From Sphingobium sp. AP50 (lineage in GTDB: Bacteria > Pseudomonadota > Alphaproteobacteria > Sphingomonadales > Sphingomonadaceae): a stretch of 64,000 nucleotides of DNA. Shown here one piece after another: positions 1 to 9,199 of this stretch (the first letter of the stretch is position 1; each line of letters begins with the position of its first letter). The notes beneath the pieces were generated by a model. The model saw only the letters and a list, made by a program, of their open reading frames with translations. It made no database searches and was not told the origin of the DNA. The translations under genes were made by a program, and so were the position numbers. The stretch lies in contig NZ_FNYZ01000010.1 of assembly GCF_900109095.1 (NCBI RefSeq), forward strand, positions 62,001 to 126,000. Reading direction: 5' to 3'.

Positions 1-288
1 TATCCGTCCGTCTATGAAGGCTTCGGACTGCCGCCGGTGGAGGCGATGGCCAGCGGCGTGCCTGTGCTGGTCGCCAACGCCTCCTGCCTGCCCGAAGTCA
101 CCGGCGGGGCGGCGATGCTGGTCGAACCGGACGATGTCGACGGCTTCGCCCGCCGCATCGCGCAGGCGCTGGAGGATGATGCATGGCGCGCGCAGGCCCG
201 CGCGGCCGGACTGGCGGTCGCGGCGAAATATGACTGGGACGCTTGCGTTCGGAATACGGTGGCGCTTTACGGGCGGCTCCATGGCTGA
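1..288 (+). CDS. Glycosyltransferase family 4, C-terminal fragment (cut by window edge)
   Basis: The reading frame is open from base 1 and ends at a TGA at 286-288, so only the last 95 residues are visible. It opens with [19 protein letters not shown], the nucleotide-sugar binding E-x7-E region of GT4 (GT-B fold) glycosyltransferases. Such enzymes transfer a sugar from a nucleotide donor, usually in polysaccharide or lipopolysaccharide assembly. The visible part is closely similar to the C-terminus of the next gene, which starts 22 bp downstream, so this is the upstream half of a tandem paralogous pair. The acceptor and sugar cannot be told from this piece. Confidence 0.85.
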   Translation, partial: YPSVYEGFGLPPVEAMASGVPVLVANASCLPEVTGGAAMLVEPDDVDGFARRIAQALEDDAWRAQARAAGLAVAAKYDWDACVRNTVALYGRLHG

Positions 289-309
289 ACAATATGGCAA
301 GGGGCCGGC

Positions 310-1428
310 ATGAAGAAGCGCGTCATCCTGTCGGTCGAGGCGCTCAGTCCACAACTGACTGGCGTTGGCCGCTATGTCTGGGAACTGGCGCAGCGCCTAC
401 CGGTGGAGCCGGGCATAAAGTCGGTCCGCTATGTCCGGAACGACCACTGGATTGCCGATCCGATGAAGCTGCTGATCGATGGCCCGCGCCGCAAGAAGTC
501 GGCCTATGAACTCTGGATGCGCAAGGTCAGCAAGAAACCGCGTCGCCTGCGGGATCGCATTCATGCGCGTTTCTCCGTCTGCCACGGTCCCAATTTCTTC
601 CTGCCCGAATTTGCCGAGCATGGGATTATCACCATCCATGACCTGTCCGTCTTCCGCTATCCCGAAACCCATCCGGCGGAGCGGCGCGCGCAGTTCGATC
701 AGGAATTCGCCGCTACCCTTGGCCGTACCGCGCATATCATCACCGTGTCGGAAACGGTGCGGCAGGAAGTGATCGCCTTCACCGGCTTCGCGCCTGACAA
801 GGTGACGGCCATTCATCAGGGGGTAGGGCCGACCTTTCATCCCCGTGCGCCAGAACAGCTTTCGCCCGTTCTGGCAGGGATGGGCCTGACACCGGGTGGT
901 TATGCCTTGTGCGTGTCGACTATAGAGCCGCGCAAGCGGATTAGCGAACTGCTGAAGGCCTGGCGTCTGCTCCCGCTGGCCCTGCGAAACCGCTGTCCGA
1001 TCGTGCTGGCGGGATCATCGGGCTGGCTGAGCGACGCGATATTGCGCGACATGGCCGATGCGGAGCGGGAAGGCTGGCTGCGCTATATCCGTTATGTCGA
1101 GGAAGCGGCGCTGCCCGCCCTTTATGCCGGGGCCAGGCTGTTCGTCTATCCGTCGGTCTATGAAGGCTTCGGCCTGCCGCCGATCGAGGCGATGGCCAGT
1201 GGCGTGCCGACCATCGTCGCCGATATTTCCTGCCTGCCCGAAGTCACCGCCGGTGCGGCCATGCTGACCGATCCGGACGATGTCGATCGCTTCGTCCGCG
1301 ATCTGGAACGCGGCCTGCTGGATGATGGCTGGCGGCAATCGGCGGCAGAGGCCGGTCTTGCCGTAGCGGCTGGCTATAGCTGGGCGCGATGCGTGCAGGA
1401 AACGGCGCAACTCTACGGGCGGCTATAG
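310..1428 (+). CDS. Glycosyltransferase family 4 (GT-B fold)
   Basis: A 372-residue protein, a normal length for single-domain GT4 enzymes. The N-terminal half has a Rossmann-like start (VILSVEALSPQLTGVGRYVWEL) with the glycine-containing acceptor loop. The C-terminal half has the strand CVSTIEPRKR, the usual donor-domain start, then [19 protein letters not shown] with the two conserved glutamates near residues 284-292. It likely adds a sugar to a cell-surface polysaccharide. It follows the partial paralogue with a 21 bp gap in the same direction, so the two are probably cotranscribed. Family is clear; donor and acceptor are unknown. Confidence 0.88.
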   Translation: MKKRVILSVEALSPQLTGVGRYVWELAQRLPVEPGIKSVRYVRNDHWIADPMKLLIDGPRRKKSAYELWMRKVSKKPRRLRDRIHARFSVCHGPNFFLPEFAEHGIITIHDLSVFRYPETHPAERRAQFDQEFAATLGRTAHIITVSETVRQEVIAFTGFAPDKVTAIHQGVGPTFHPRAPEQLSPVLAGMGLTPGGYALCVSTIEPRKRISELLKAWRLLPLALRNRCPIVLAGSSGWLSDAILRDMADAEREGWLRYIRYVEEAALPALYAGARLFVYPSVYEGFGLPPIEAMASGVPTIVADISCLPEVTAGAAMLTDPDDVDRFVRDLERGLLDDGWRQSAAEAGLAVAAGYSWARCVQETAQLYGRL

Positions 1429-1435
1429 GCCGCCT

Positions 1436-2023
1436 TCAGGTCACGCCGCGCAGGGCAGTAAGAATCATGTGCCCGGTGCGGCGCGCCGTGTCCGCTGGCG
1501 CCAGTTTCGGGCGGGAAATGCTGCGATGGCCCAGCCCGAACAGGCAGCCCAATATCATTTCCTCGGCAGCGTCCAGCGCATCGCCGGACAGTTGGTCGTT
1601 GGCAGCACAGGCGAAGTAACGGATGAAGGATCGGAACCGTTCGCACATGGCCGCGATCGTGTCGGCCACGGCGGGGTTTCGAAAGCTCTCGGCCAATATG
1701 TCGAACGCGAGCGCCTCGTCCTTTTCGTCGATCGTGTGCAGCAGCAATTGTTCGAATGTCTGCTCGATCGTCAGTTCGCCCATATCCAGCCGGACGCGGA
1801 TATTCGCCATCTCGCTGCACCATTGGTCGGCATCGTCATGGACGAGCGCTTCGATGATATCTTCCTTGCCCTTGAACAGGCGATATATCTGTCCAACGGA
1901 CACTTGAGCAGCTGTGGCAAGTTCTGCCATAGAGGTCTGGTGAAAACCATGGCTGTCGAAAAGCGTGCGTGCGGCCTCCAATATCCGCGTCTTTCCATTT
2001 TTTTCATGCTGCACCGCAACCAT
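1436..2023 (-). CDS. TetR/AcrR-family transcriptional repressor of the adjacent RND pump
   Basis: The N-terminus KTRILEAARTLFDSHGFHQTSMAELATAAQVSVGQIYRLFKGKEDI is a textbook TetR helix-turn-helix, followed by a variable ligand-binding all-helical domain; total 195 residues. I chose the ATG at 2023 because AGAGGG lies about 6 nt upstream and the HTH begins 10 residues later. ATGs at 2068 and 2158 are in frame, but the last would run through the operator and into the divergent gene. It is divergent from the efflux operon with a perfect palindrome at 2089-2108 between them, so it most likely represses the pump and itself. The inducing ligand is unknown. Confidence 0.9.
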   Translation of the reverse strand: MVAVQHEKNGKTRILEAARTLFDSHGFHQTSMAELATAAQVSVGQIYRLFKGKEDIIEALVHDDADQWCSEMANIRVRLDMGELTIEQTFEQLLLHTIDEKDEALAFDILAESFRNPAVADTIAAMCERFRSFIRYFACAANDQLSGDALDAAEEMILGCLFGLGHRSISRPKLAPADTARRTGHMILTALRGVT

Positions 2024-2088
2024 TTTATACCCTCTGGCGTTTTTTGCCTCTTGAATTCGCTCTGCCATGATCATACCTGCCCGGCAAG

Positions 2089-2108
2089 CGGAATGAACGT
2101 TCATTCCG
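2089..2108. promoter_or_regulatory. Perfect 20-bp palindrome, candidate TetR operator
   Basis: The half-site CGGAATGAAC is followed directly by its exact reverse complement GTTCATTCCG. It lies in the intergenic space between the tetR-like gene and the RND operon, 35 bp before the membrane fusion protein start. ATGAAC/GTTCAT cores of this kind are common for TetR-family repressors. Function as the operator is inferred from position and symmetry. Confidence 0.8.
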
Positions 2109-2142
2109 AAATCATGATCCACTTCGAAACGGAATTCAGACG

Positions 2143-3303
2143 ATGCAAAAGGGGACAATCATCGGGCTGCTGGCGTGCGCGTCGGCGCTGACGCTGAGCG
2201 CGTGCGGGGGCGGTCAGCCGCCCGCGCCCCAGCCGCCCGCCGTGGGTGTCGTGACGCTGAAGGTCGAATCGGCGCCGCTGCTCAACGAACTGCCGGGCCG
2301 CATCTCGGCCTTCGAAACGGCGGAAGTTCGCCCGCAGATCAGCGGCATCATCCGCCGCCGCCTGTTCCAGGAGGGCGGTTTCGTTCAGGCCGGGCAGATG
2401 CTCTACGAAATCGATGACGCGCCCTATCGCGCCGCGCTGGCGCAGGCCCAGGGTTCGTTGGCAAAGGCGAAGGCGGCCATCCGCTCCACCGGTTTGCAGG
2501 CGCAGCGCTACAAGGATCTGGCTGCGATCAATGCGGTCAGCAAGCAGGAATATGATGACGCAGATGCTGCCGCCCAGCAGGCGCGCGCCGATGTCGCCGC
2601 CAGTCAGGGATCGGTGCAGGCCGCGCAGGTGAACCAGAACTTCACCCGTATCCGCGCGCCGATTTCCGGTCGTATCAGCCGCTCGCTCTTCACGCCGGGT
2701 GCCCTGGTCCAGAGCGGCCAGACCGATCCGCTCACCACCATCCAGCGTACCGACACCGTCTATGTCGACGTGACTCAGTCGGCGGCCCAGATCATCGACC
2801 TCAAGCAGGCGATCAAGGCTGGCGGTGTCAGCGACGCGAACGGCGTGCGTATCCGCCTGATCCTGCCCAATGGCAGCGAATATCCGATCGAGGGCCGGTT
2901 GCAGTTCGCCGAAGTCACGGTCGACTCGACCTCCGGCGCCGTGACCCTGCGTGCGACCTTCCCCAATCCCGACGGATTGCTGCTTCCGGGCATGTATGTC
3001 CGTGCGAAGATGGTGGAAGGCCAGCGGAGCCAGGCGATCCTCGCTCCGCAGCAGGGCATTACGCGTGACGCGCGTGGTCGTGCCACGGCAATGGTGCTGG
3101 GCAAGGATAACAAGGCCGAAATGCGTCAGGTCGAGGTCGACCGCGCCGTCGGCGACAAGTGGATCGTGACCAAGGGGCTGAAGGCAGGCGACAAGCTGAT
3201 CGTGGAAGGTCTGCTGAACCTACGCCCCGGCACCGTCGTTACGCCCGGCGCGCCGCAGCAGGTGACTGCAACCGCAGCTGCTGCTCAGGGCGGGGCGAAC
3301 TAA
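2143..3303 (+). CDS. RND efflux membrane fusion protein (AcrA/MexA type lipoprotein)
   Basis: A 386-residue periplasmic adaptor. The N-terminus has a lipoprotein signal with lipobox LSAC (Cys near residue 21). It is followed by the beta-barrel/lipoyl segment (LLNELPGRISAFETAEVRPQ), an alpha-hairpin rich in Gln and Ala (about 95-150) and the second lipoyl half INGRIRAPISGRIS-like (FTRIRAPISGRIS). It links the inner-membrane RND pump to the outer-membrane channel. It is first in a three-gene operon; the permease starts 3 bp after its stop. The start codon lies just downstream of the putative operator, so repressor binding should block transcription. Confidence 0.93.
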   Translation: MQKGTIIGLLACASALTLSACGGGQPPAPQPPAVGVVTLKVESAPLLNELPGRISAFETAEVRPQISGIIRRRLFQEGGFVQAGQMLYEIDDAPYRAALAQAQGSLAKAKAAIRSTGLQAQRYKDLAAINAVSKQEYDDADAAAQQARADVAASQGSVQAAQVNQNFTRIRAPISGRISRSLFTPGALVQSGQTDPLTTIQRTDTVYVDVTQSAAQIIDLKQAIKAGGVSDANGVRIRLILPNGSEYPIEGRLQFAEVTVDSTSGAVTLRATFPNPDGLLLPGMYVRAKMVEGQRSQAILAPQQGITRDARGRATAMVLGKDNKAEMRQVEVDRAVGDKWIVTKGLKAGDKLIVEGLLNLRPGTVVTPGAPQQVTATAAAAQGGAN

Positions 3304-3306
3304 GCC

Positions 3307-6300
3307 ATGGCCCGCTATTTTATCGACAGGCCCATCTTCGCATGGGTCATCGCCATCGTCATCATGCTGGCGGGCCTGCTCGCGATCCGGTCGCTGCCGG
3401 TCGCGCAGTTCCCGGAAATCGCCCCGCCGGCGGTGACGATCCAGACCAGCTATCCGGGCGCCAACGCCCAGACGCTGGAAAGCACCACCACACAGATCAT
3501 CGAGCAACAGCTCAAGGGCATCGATAATCTGCGCTATTTCTCGTCCACCAGCGACGGGTCGGGCAATCTCAACATCACCCTGACGTTCGAACAGGGGACG
3601 GACCCTGACATCGCGCAGGTGCAGGTGCAGAACAAGCTGTCGCAGGCGACCCCGCTGCTGCCGCAGGAAGTGCAGCAGCAGGGTTTGCGCGTCGGCAAGT
3701 CGACGTCCAGCTTCCTCCTCATCATGGCCGTCTATTCGGATGACGGCATTCATGATCAGGAAGATGCCAGCGATTTCATCGCGTCGAGCCTTCAGGACCC
3801 GCTGAGCCGCGTGACCGGCGTGGGCGATACCCAGTTGTTCGGTTCGCAATATGCGATGCGCATCTGGCTCGACCCTTATAAGATGGCCAATCTGGGCGTC
3901 ACCACCGGCGATGTGAAGTCGGCCATCACAGCGCAAAATGCGCAGGTTTCCGCTGGCCAGATCGGTGGTTCGCCCTCGATCAAGGGGCAGGCGCTCAATG
4001 CGACCGTCACCGCCCAGTCGCGCCTGCGCACGCCGGAGGAATTCCGCAACATCCGCCTGCGTAGCAACAGCGACGGTTCGGTGGTGCTGATGTCCGACGT
4101 CGCCCGGGTCGAACTCGGCGCGGAAACCTATGGCTTTGGCGTGAAGTTCAACGGCCATCCGGCATCAGGCTTTGGCGTGAAGCTGGCACCGGGCGCCAAT
4201 GCGCTCGACACGGTGGAGGCAGTGAAGAGCCGCGTCGACCAGTTGTCGAAGAATTTCCCTAGCTGGGTGAAATATGACTTCCCGGTCGATAACTCGACCT
4301 TCGTGAAGCTGTCGGTCGAACAGGTCATCCATACCCTGTTCGAAGCGGTGCTGTTGGTCTTCGTCGTCATGTTCCTGTTCCTTCAGAACTGGCGCGCGAC
4401 GCTGATCCCGACCATCGCTGTTCCTGTGGTGTTGCTGGGGGCGCTCGCGATCCTGAGTGCCGCGGGCTTCACCATCAACACGCTCACTTTGTTCGGTATG
4501 GTGCTGGCCATCGGCCTGCTGGTCGACGACGCGATCGTCGTCGTGGAAAATGTCGAACGTCTGATCCAGGATGAAGGGCTCAGTCCTAAGGAAGCCGCGC
4601 GCAAGTCGATGGACGAAATCAGCGGGGCGCTGATCGGTATCGGCCTCGTCCTGTCGGCGGTGTTCCTGCCGATGGCCTTCTTCGGCGGGTCGACCGGCGT
4701 CATCTTCCGCCAGTTCTCGATCACGATCGTCTCCTCGATGATCCTGTCGGTGCTGGTTGCACTGGTGCTGACCCCGGCGCTTTGTGCCACGATCCTGAAG
4801 CCGGCATCGCATGGCCATAGCTGGAACGGACCGATCGGTTCGGTCTTCGGCCGCTTTTTCGACTGGTTCAACCGGACCTTCGACAAGGGCGTGGTGCGCT
4901 ATGGCAAGGGCGTGGAGAAGGTCGAGCATCGCTGGGGCCGCACCATGCTGGTCTACGGCCTGATCGTGGTCGGCATGGCCTTCATCTTCCTGCGTTTGCC
5001 CAGCGGCTTCCTGCCGGATGAAGATCAGGGCATGATCATCAACCAGGTGTCTCTGCCGGCCGGAACAACGATGGAGGAAACCGAGCGCACGCTGGCCAAG
5101 ATGCGCGATCATTATCTGGTCGATGAAAAGCAGAATGTCTCCGCCGTGTTCACGGTCGCGGGCTTCGGCTTCGTCGGACAGGGTCAGAATGTCGGTATCG
5201 TCTTCGTCCGCATGAAAGACTGGGAGCATCGCAAGGGTACGGATAATCGCGTCCCCGCGATCGCGCTGCGCGCCAATATGGCGTTCCAGAAGATCAAGGC
5301 GGGCATGGCCTTCGCCTTCGTGCCGCCAGCGGTGCAGGAACTGGGCAATGCGTCCGGCTTCGACTTCCAGTTGCTCGATCAGGCCAATCTGGGTCATGAA
5401 AAGCTGCTGGCGGCGCGCAACCAGCTGCTCGGCATGGCGATGGCAGACAAGCGTCTGGCGCAGGTCCGTCCCAACGGCCTTGAAGACACGCCGCAATTGA
5501 AGCTGAACGTCGATCAGTCGGCGGCCGGCGCATTGGGCATCGCTCAGTCGGACGTCAATGATACGATCAGCACCAATCTGGGTGGGTCTTACATCAACGA
5601 CTTCATCGATCGTGATCGCGTGAAGCGAGTCTATGTACAGGCGGATGCTCCGTTCCGCATGTCGCCTGACGCGATCAACGCCTTCCATGTGCGTGGCAGC
5701 ACCGGCACCATGGCGCCTCTGTCAGCCTTCTCCACGACCGAGTGGATACAGGGTCCGGCCCGTCTGGAGCGCTTCAACGGCGTCCCGTCGATGAATATTC
5801 AGGGTGCGCCTGCGCCGGGCGTGTCGAGCGGCACGGCGATGCAGGTGATGGAGGAGTTTGCCGCCAAGCTGCCGGCCGGGGTCGGCTATAGCTGGAACGG
5901 CATTTCCTATGAGGAAAAGACGTCCGGCGGACAGGCGCCCTATGTCTATGCTCTTTCGATGCTGATCGTCTTCCTCTGCCTTGCGGCTTTGTATGAAAGC
6001 TGGTCGGTCCCGATCGCGGTCATGCTGGTGGTGCCTCTGGGCGTATTGGGTGCGGTGATCGCTGCGCGGCTCGCGGGCCTCAGCAACGACATCTATCTTC
6101 AGGTCGGCCTGATCACCACGATCGGCGTGTCGGCGAAGAATGCGATCCTGATCGTCGAATTCGCCGAGGAAAAGATGCGCGAAGGCATGGCCCCGGCACA
6201 GGCGGCACTGGAAGCGGGCAAGCTGCGTCTGCGGCCGATCCTGATGACCAGCTTCGCCTTCATCTTCGGCGTGTTGCCGCTGGCCCTGTCGAAGGGCGCA

Positions 6301-6480
6301 GGGGCGGGCGGTCAGAATGCGATCGGCTGGGCGGTCGTGGGCGGCATGTTGTCGGCCACGGTGCTGGCGGTCTTCTTCGTCCCCGTCTTCTTCACCGTCG
6401 TAAAGCGGCTGTTCCGCGAACATAAGAACCATGAAGCGGCCAACGATACGGCAACGCCGCACGCGCCGCAGGAGGCTTGA
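3307..6480 (+). CDS. RND multidrug efflux permease (AcrB/MexB, HAE1 family)
   Basis: At 1057 residues this is full length for a hydrophobe/amphiphile RND pump with 12 membrane segments and two large periplasmic loops. It opens with [22 protein letters not shown], the typical TM1. The proton-relay motif [16 protein letters not shown] holds the paired aspartates in TM4, and the C-terminal half has [21 protein letters not shown]. It exports drugs, dyes or detergents using the proton gradient in the inner membrane, together with the adaptor before it and the channel after it. Substrates cannot be predicted from the sequence. Confidence 0.96.
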   Translation: MARYFIDRPIFAWVIAIVIMLAGLLAIRSLPVAQFPEIAPPAVTIQTSYPGANAQTLESTTTQIIEQQLKGIDNLRYFSSTSDGSGNLNITLTFEQGTDPDIAQVQVQNKLSQATPLLPQEVQQQGLRVGKSTSSFLLIMAVYSDDGIHDQEDASDFIASSLQDPLSRVTGVGDTQLFGSQYAMRIWLDPYKMANLGVTTGDVKSAITAQNAQVSAGQIGGSPSIKGQALNATVTAQSRLRTPEEFRNIRLRSNSDGSVVLMSDVARVELGAETYGFGVKFNGHPASGFGVKLAPGANALDTVEAVKSRVDQLSKNFPSWVKYDFPVDNSTFVKLSVEQVIHTLFEAVLLVFVVMFLFLQNWRATLIPTIAVPVVLLGALAILSAAGFTINTLTLFGMVLAIGLLVDDAIVVVENVERLIQDEGLSPKEAARKSMDEISGALIGIGLVLSAVFLPMAFFGGSTGVIFRQFSITIVSSMILSVLVALVLTPALCATILKPASHGHSWNGPIGSVFGRFFDWFNRTFDKGVVRYGKGVEKVEHRWGRTMLVYGLIVVGMAFIFLRLPSGFLPDEDQGMIINQVSLPAGTTMEETERTLAKMRDHYLVDEKQNVSAVFTVAGFGFVGQGQNVGIVFVRMKDWEHRKGTDNRVPAIALRANMAFQKIKAGMAFAFVPPAVQELGNASGFDFQLLDQANLGHEKLLAARNQLLGMAMADKRLAQVRPNGLEDTPQLKLNVDQSAAGALGIAQSDVNDTISTNLGGSYINDFIDRDRVKRVYVQADAPFRMSPDAINAFHVRGSTGTMAPLSAFSTTEWIQGPARLERFNGVPSMNIQGAPAPGVSSGTAMQVMEEFAAKLPAGVGYSWNGISYEEKTSGGQAPYVYALSMLIVFLCLAALYESWSVPIAVMLVVPLGVLGAVIAARLAGLSNDIYLQVGLITTIGVSAKNAILIVEFAEEKMREGMAPAQAALEAGKLRLRPILMTSFAFIFGVLPLALSKGAGAGGQNAIGWAVVGGMLSATVLAVFFVPVFFTVVKRLFREHKNHEAANDTATPHAPQEA

Positions 6481-6485
6481 AGACC

Positions 6486-7898
6486 ATGCGCAACATGAAA
6501 GCGCTGGGCGCCATCACTCTCTCGCTGGCGCTGGCCGCCTGCGATATGGCGCCCAAATATGTGCGGCCGGACCTGCCGGTTCCGGCCGGCACGCCGCAGG
6601 GTGATGCTTATGCTGCCAATGACGGGGCAGGGGCGATCGTCCCTGCCGACACCGCCTGGCGCGATTTCTTCACCGACGCCCGTCTGGCGCGGGTGATCGA
6701 AACCGCGCTCGCCAATAATCGCGACCTGCGGATTGCGCTCGCCAATGTCGAACAGGCGCGGGCGCAATATAAGGTGCAGCGCGCTGACCTGCTGCCGACC
6801 GTGGCAGGCACCGGCACGGCGACCTATTCGGAACAGCCGCTCGTCCAGTTCGGCCAGAGCCAAAGGCTCAACACCGATGTCTATCAGGCACAGCTTGGCA
6901 TTTCCTCGTGGGAAATCGACCTGTTCGGCCGGGTCCGCAACCTGACCAAGGCGGCGCAGGAGCAATATTTCGCCAGCGTCGAAACCCGCAACGCGGCGCA
7001 GACCGCGCTTATCGCCGAAACCGCCAATGCCTGGCTCACCATGGCAGCGGATCAGGAACGGCTCCGCATCGCGCGCGATCTGGAACAGGCTTTCGGCAAG
7101 ACTCTGGAACTGAACAAGGCGCGCTTTGCCAAGGGTGTCGCTTCCGAACTGGAAGTGCGTCAGGCGCAGACCAGCTATGATGGCGCGCGTTCGGATATCG
7201 CGGCGGCCACGACGCTGGTTGCGCAGGATCAGAATGCGCTCAACCTGCTGGCCGGGACGACCGTCCCCGCCGCCGACCTGCCCAATGCGCTGGACCAGAA
7301 GGACGCAACGCTCGACAATCTACCGGCGAATATCTCGTCCGACATCTTGCTGCGTCGTCCGGACATCGCTTCGGCAGAGCATAATCTGCGTGGCGCCAAT
7401 GCCAATATCGGTGCGGCGCGGGCGGCTTTCTTCCCGACCATTTCGCTGACGGCGGCGCTGGGAACGGTCAGCCTTGGCCTGTCCGGCCTGTTCAAATCGG
7501 GCAGCGACACATGGTCGGTGGCGCCCAGCGCGACCCTGCCCATTTTCGACTTCGGCCGGAACAAGGGCAATCTGCGCTATGCCAGGGCAACCTATGACGC
7601 GATGCTCGCTACCTATGAAAAGAGTGTGCAGACCGGTTTCCGCGAAGTCGCCGATGCGCTGGCCCGTCGCGGCACGATGACGCAGCAGCTTGAGGCGCAG
7701 ACGTCGCAGCGGGATTCGGCGCAAGTCGCCTACACGCTGTCGGAAGCTCGCTTCCGCGCGGGTGTGGACAGCTTCCTGACGACGCTGGATTCGCAGCGGT
7801 CGCTCTATAGCGCCGAACAGAGCCTGGTCGCCACGCGCCTGACCCGCGCGACCAACATGGTCGAACTCTATCGGGCGATGGGTGGCGGCCTGAAATAG
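6486..7898 (+). CDS. RND outer-membrane channel lipoprotein (OprM/NodT family)
   Basis: A 470-residue outer membrane factor with lipobox LAAC near residue 19 and the family opening APKYVRPDLPVP. Two repeated halves contain the typical LFGRVRN and RRPDIASAEHNLRGANANIGAARAAFFPTISL segments. It forms the trimeric TolC-like exit duct of the pump. A TTG start at 6477 would overlap the permease stop, but GGAGG at 6471-6475 sits 10 nt before the ATG at 6486, so I chose that ATG. Third gene of the efflux operon, followed by a strong hairpin. Confidence 0.93.
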   Translation: MRNMKALGAITLSLALAACDMAPKYVRPDLPVPAGTPQGDAYAANDGAGAIVPADTAWRDFFTDARLARVIETALANNRDLRIALANVEQARAQYKVQRADLLPTVAGTGTATYSEQPLVQFGQSQRLNTDVYQAQLGISSWEIDLFGRVRNLTKAAQEQYFASVETRNAAQTALIAETANAWLTMAADQERLRIARDLEQAFGKTLELNKARFAKGVASELEVRQAQTSYDGARSDIAAATTLVAQDQNALNLLAGTTVPAADLPNALDQKDATLDNLPANISSDILLRRPDIASAEHNLRGANANIGAARAAFFPTISLTAALGTVSLGLSGLFKSGSDTWSVAPSATLPIFDFGRNKGNLRYARATYDAMLATYEKSVQTGFREVADALARRGTMTQQLEAQTSQRDSAQVAYTLSEARFRAGVDSFLTTLDSQRSLYSAEQSLVATRLTRATNMVELYRAMGGGLK

Positions 7899-7942
7899 GG
7901 CGTCCACAGACTTTGAAAGCAAGCCGGGGGAAGCCTTGGCCG

Positions 7943-7985
7943 AAAATCTCCGCTATTCGCCAAAGGGTGAGTAGCGGAGATTTTT
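7943..7985 (+). terminator. Long hairpin with T-run: efflux operon terminator overlapping the next RBS
   Basis: The arm at 7943-7955 (AAAATCTCCGCTA) is exactly complementary to 7972-7984 and is followed by T residues, as in an intrinsic terminator. The 3' arm also contains GGAG at 7976-7979, which is the only good ribosome binding site for the ATG at 7988. Confidence 0.75.
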
Positions 7986-7987
7986 CC

Positions 7988-8482
7988 ATGTCCCTCGTCG
8001 AAGTCCTTTTCCCGTCGCCCGTCGGCGCCCTGACGCTGGTTGCCAGTGAGAAGGGGCTGGTGGCGATATTGTGGGAAGAGGACGATCCCGCTCGCGTTCG
8101 CTTGAGTTCGCGTGAAGAACGCCCCGATCATCCGATGCTGGCGCAGACGGCGCAGCAACTGACCGCTTATTTTGCAGGCACGCTGCAAGATTTCACCGTT
8201 CCGCTCGATTTTCGCGGCACCGATTTTCAGCAAAAAGTCTGGGCGGCGCTTTGCACCATCCCCTTCGGCGAAACGCGCAGCTATGGCGATATTGCCCGCC
8301 TTATCGGACACCCCACCGCCAGCCGGGCCGTCGGCGCCGCCAATGGCCGCAACCCCATCTCGATCATCGCGCCCTGCCATCGCGTCGTCGGCACCAATGG
8401 CGCGCTCACCGGCTTCGCTGGCGGTGTGGAGGTGAAACGCTGGCTGCTCGATTTCGAACAAAGCCGTGGGCGGCTGCTATAG
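7988..8482 (+). CDS. ogt: Methylated-DNA--protein-cysteine S-methyltransferase
   Basis: A 164-residue protein with the active-site motif PCHRVV (ISIIAPCHRVVGTNGALTGFAGG) whose cysteine takes the alkyl group from O6-alkylguanine in a suicide reaction. The upstream TDFQQKVWAALCTIPFGETRSYGDIA segment is the DNA-binding helix region of the family. A longer in-frame start at 7913 exists, but its extra residues do not look like protein and GGAG at 7976-7979 fits the ATG at 7988. It acts in the cytoplasm as a direct-reversal repair protein. The RBS lies in the arm of a stable hairpin, so translation may depend on opening it. Confidence 0.92.
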   Translation: MSLVEVLFPSPVGALTLVASEKGLVAILWEEDDPARVRLSSREERPDHPMLAQTAQQLTAYFAGTLQDFTVPLDFRGTDFQQKVWAALCTIPFGETRSYGDIARLIGHPTASRAVGAANGRNPISIIAPCHRVVGTNGALTGFAGGVEVKRWLLDFEQSRGRLL

Positions 8483-8539
8483 CAGCGCCATCCGGTGCGA
8501 TTGTAAGGAAACGGGAATTGAACTTAAGTCATTGAAAAA

Positions 8540-8616
8540 TGGTGCACCCAAGTGGATTCGAACCACTGGCCTTTGCCTTCGGAGGGCAACGCTCTATCCA
8601 GCTGAGCTATGGGTGC
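8540..8616 (-). tRNA. tRNA-Arg (anticodon CCG)
   Basis: On the minus strand the acceptor stem GCACCCA pairs with TGGGTGC, the D-arm has AGCTCAGCTGGATAGAGC, and the anticodon stem TTGCC/GGCAA encloses loop CTCCGAA, giving anticodon CCG (arginine). The T-arm has GGTTCGAATCC. CCA is encoded at the 3' end (8542-8540). The structure is complete. Confidence 0.96.
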
Positions 8617-8690
8617 ATGACGCTGGTCAGGAAGCGCGGTTAGCAAAGTCCTTTGCCCCGCGCCAGCGTCAAATTGGCTTGCGGCCAATC

Positions 8691-9098
8691 TTATTTGGCG
8701 GGTTTTTCCATCGGCTGGAATTTACCCAGTCCGCAGCTCGCGCCCGGTTGCAGTCCGGGGCCCGCGTTCCACAGCACGGTGATGATATCGACCGAGCAAA
8801 GCTGCGACAGGCTGGTGCGATAGGAAAAGCGCTTTTCGAAGCCCAGGCTGGGACAACTGTTGGGCAGGGTGTTGCGATACAGCTTCTTGCCGTTCATCAC
8901 AAAATCGATCGTGCTGTCGTCGCGGACATTGGTCGATTGAATGGAGCGGATCTGGATGCAGTCCACCGGCTTGCCCACGGCGACATAGGGATCGGCAGGC
9001 TTGTCCTTGGCGATGGCGGGGAAGGCAAGGCAGGCCAGACCAAGGCCCAGCGCGAAACGGACGGCCAGCACAGAACGAATAGGACGGCGAACGATCAT
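8691..9098 (-). CDS. Small secreted protein, possibly DUF6491-like
   Basis: A 135-residue protein starting at the ATG at 9098, with a good Shine-Dalgarno (AGGAGAG) just upstream. Residues 1-30 form a Sec signal peptide (RFALGLGLACLAFPAIA). The mature part contains PVDCIQIRSIQSTNVRDDSTIDF and three further cysteines that could form disulfides. The pattern 'basal identity: CI...I.......D..TI.F.M' resembles the uncharacterised DUF6491 family seen in sphingomonads. It is probably periplasmic. Longer in-frame starts exist but would run over the signal peptide. Function unknown. Confidence 0.7.
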   Translation of the reverse strand: MIVRRPIRSVLAVRFALGLGLACLAFPAIAKDKPADPYVAVGKPVDCIQIRSIQSTNVRDDSTIDFVMNGKKLYRNTLPNSCPSLGFEKRFSYRTSLSQLCSVDIITVLWNAGPGLQPGASCGLGKFQPMEKPAK

Positions 9099-9199
9099 GT
9101 CTCTCTCCTCATATCGTACCGAATCGACGGCACGCATCGGGGGCTTCCGTCTTTTGATAGCTCTGATCAGCTTAACCGCACGAAAACGGATCTGCCCGT

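Noticed and set aside
4165..5688. 507-residue ORF antisense to the RND permease
   Set aside because: It is a shadow of the high-GC permease gene, rich in His, Arg, Asp and Gln as such reverse frames are, with no domain pattern.
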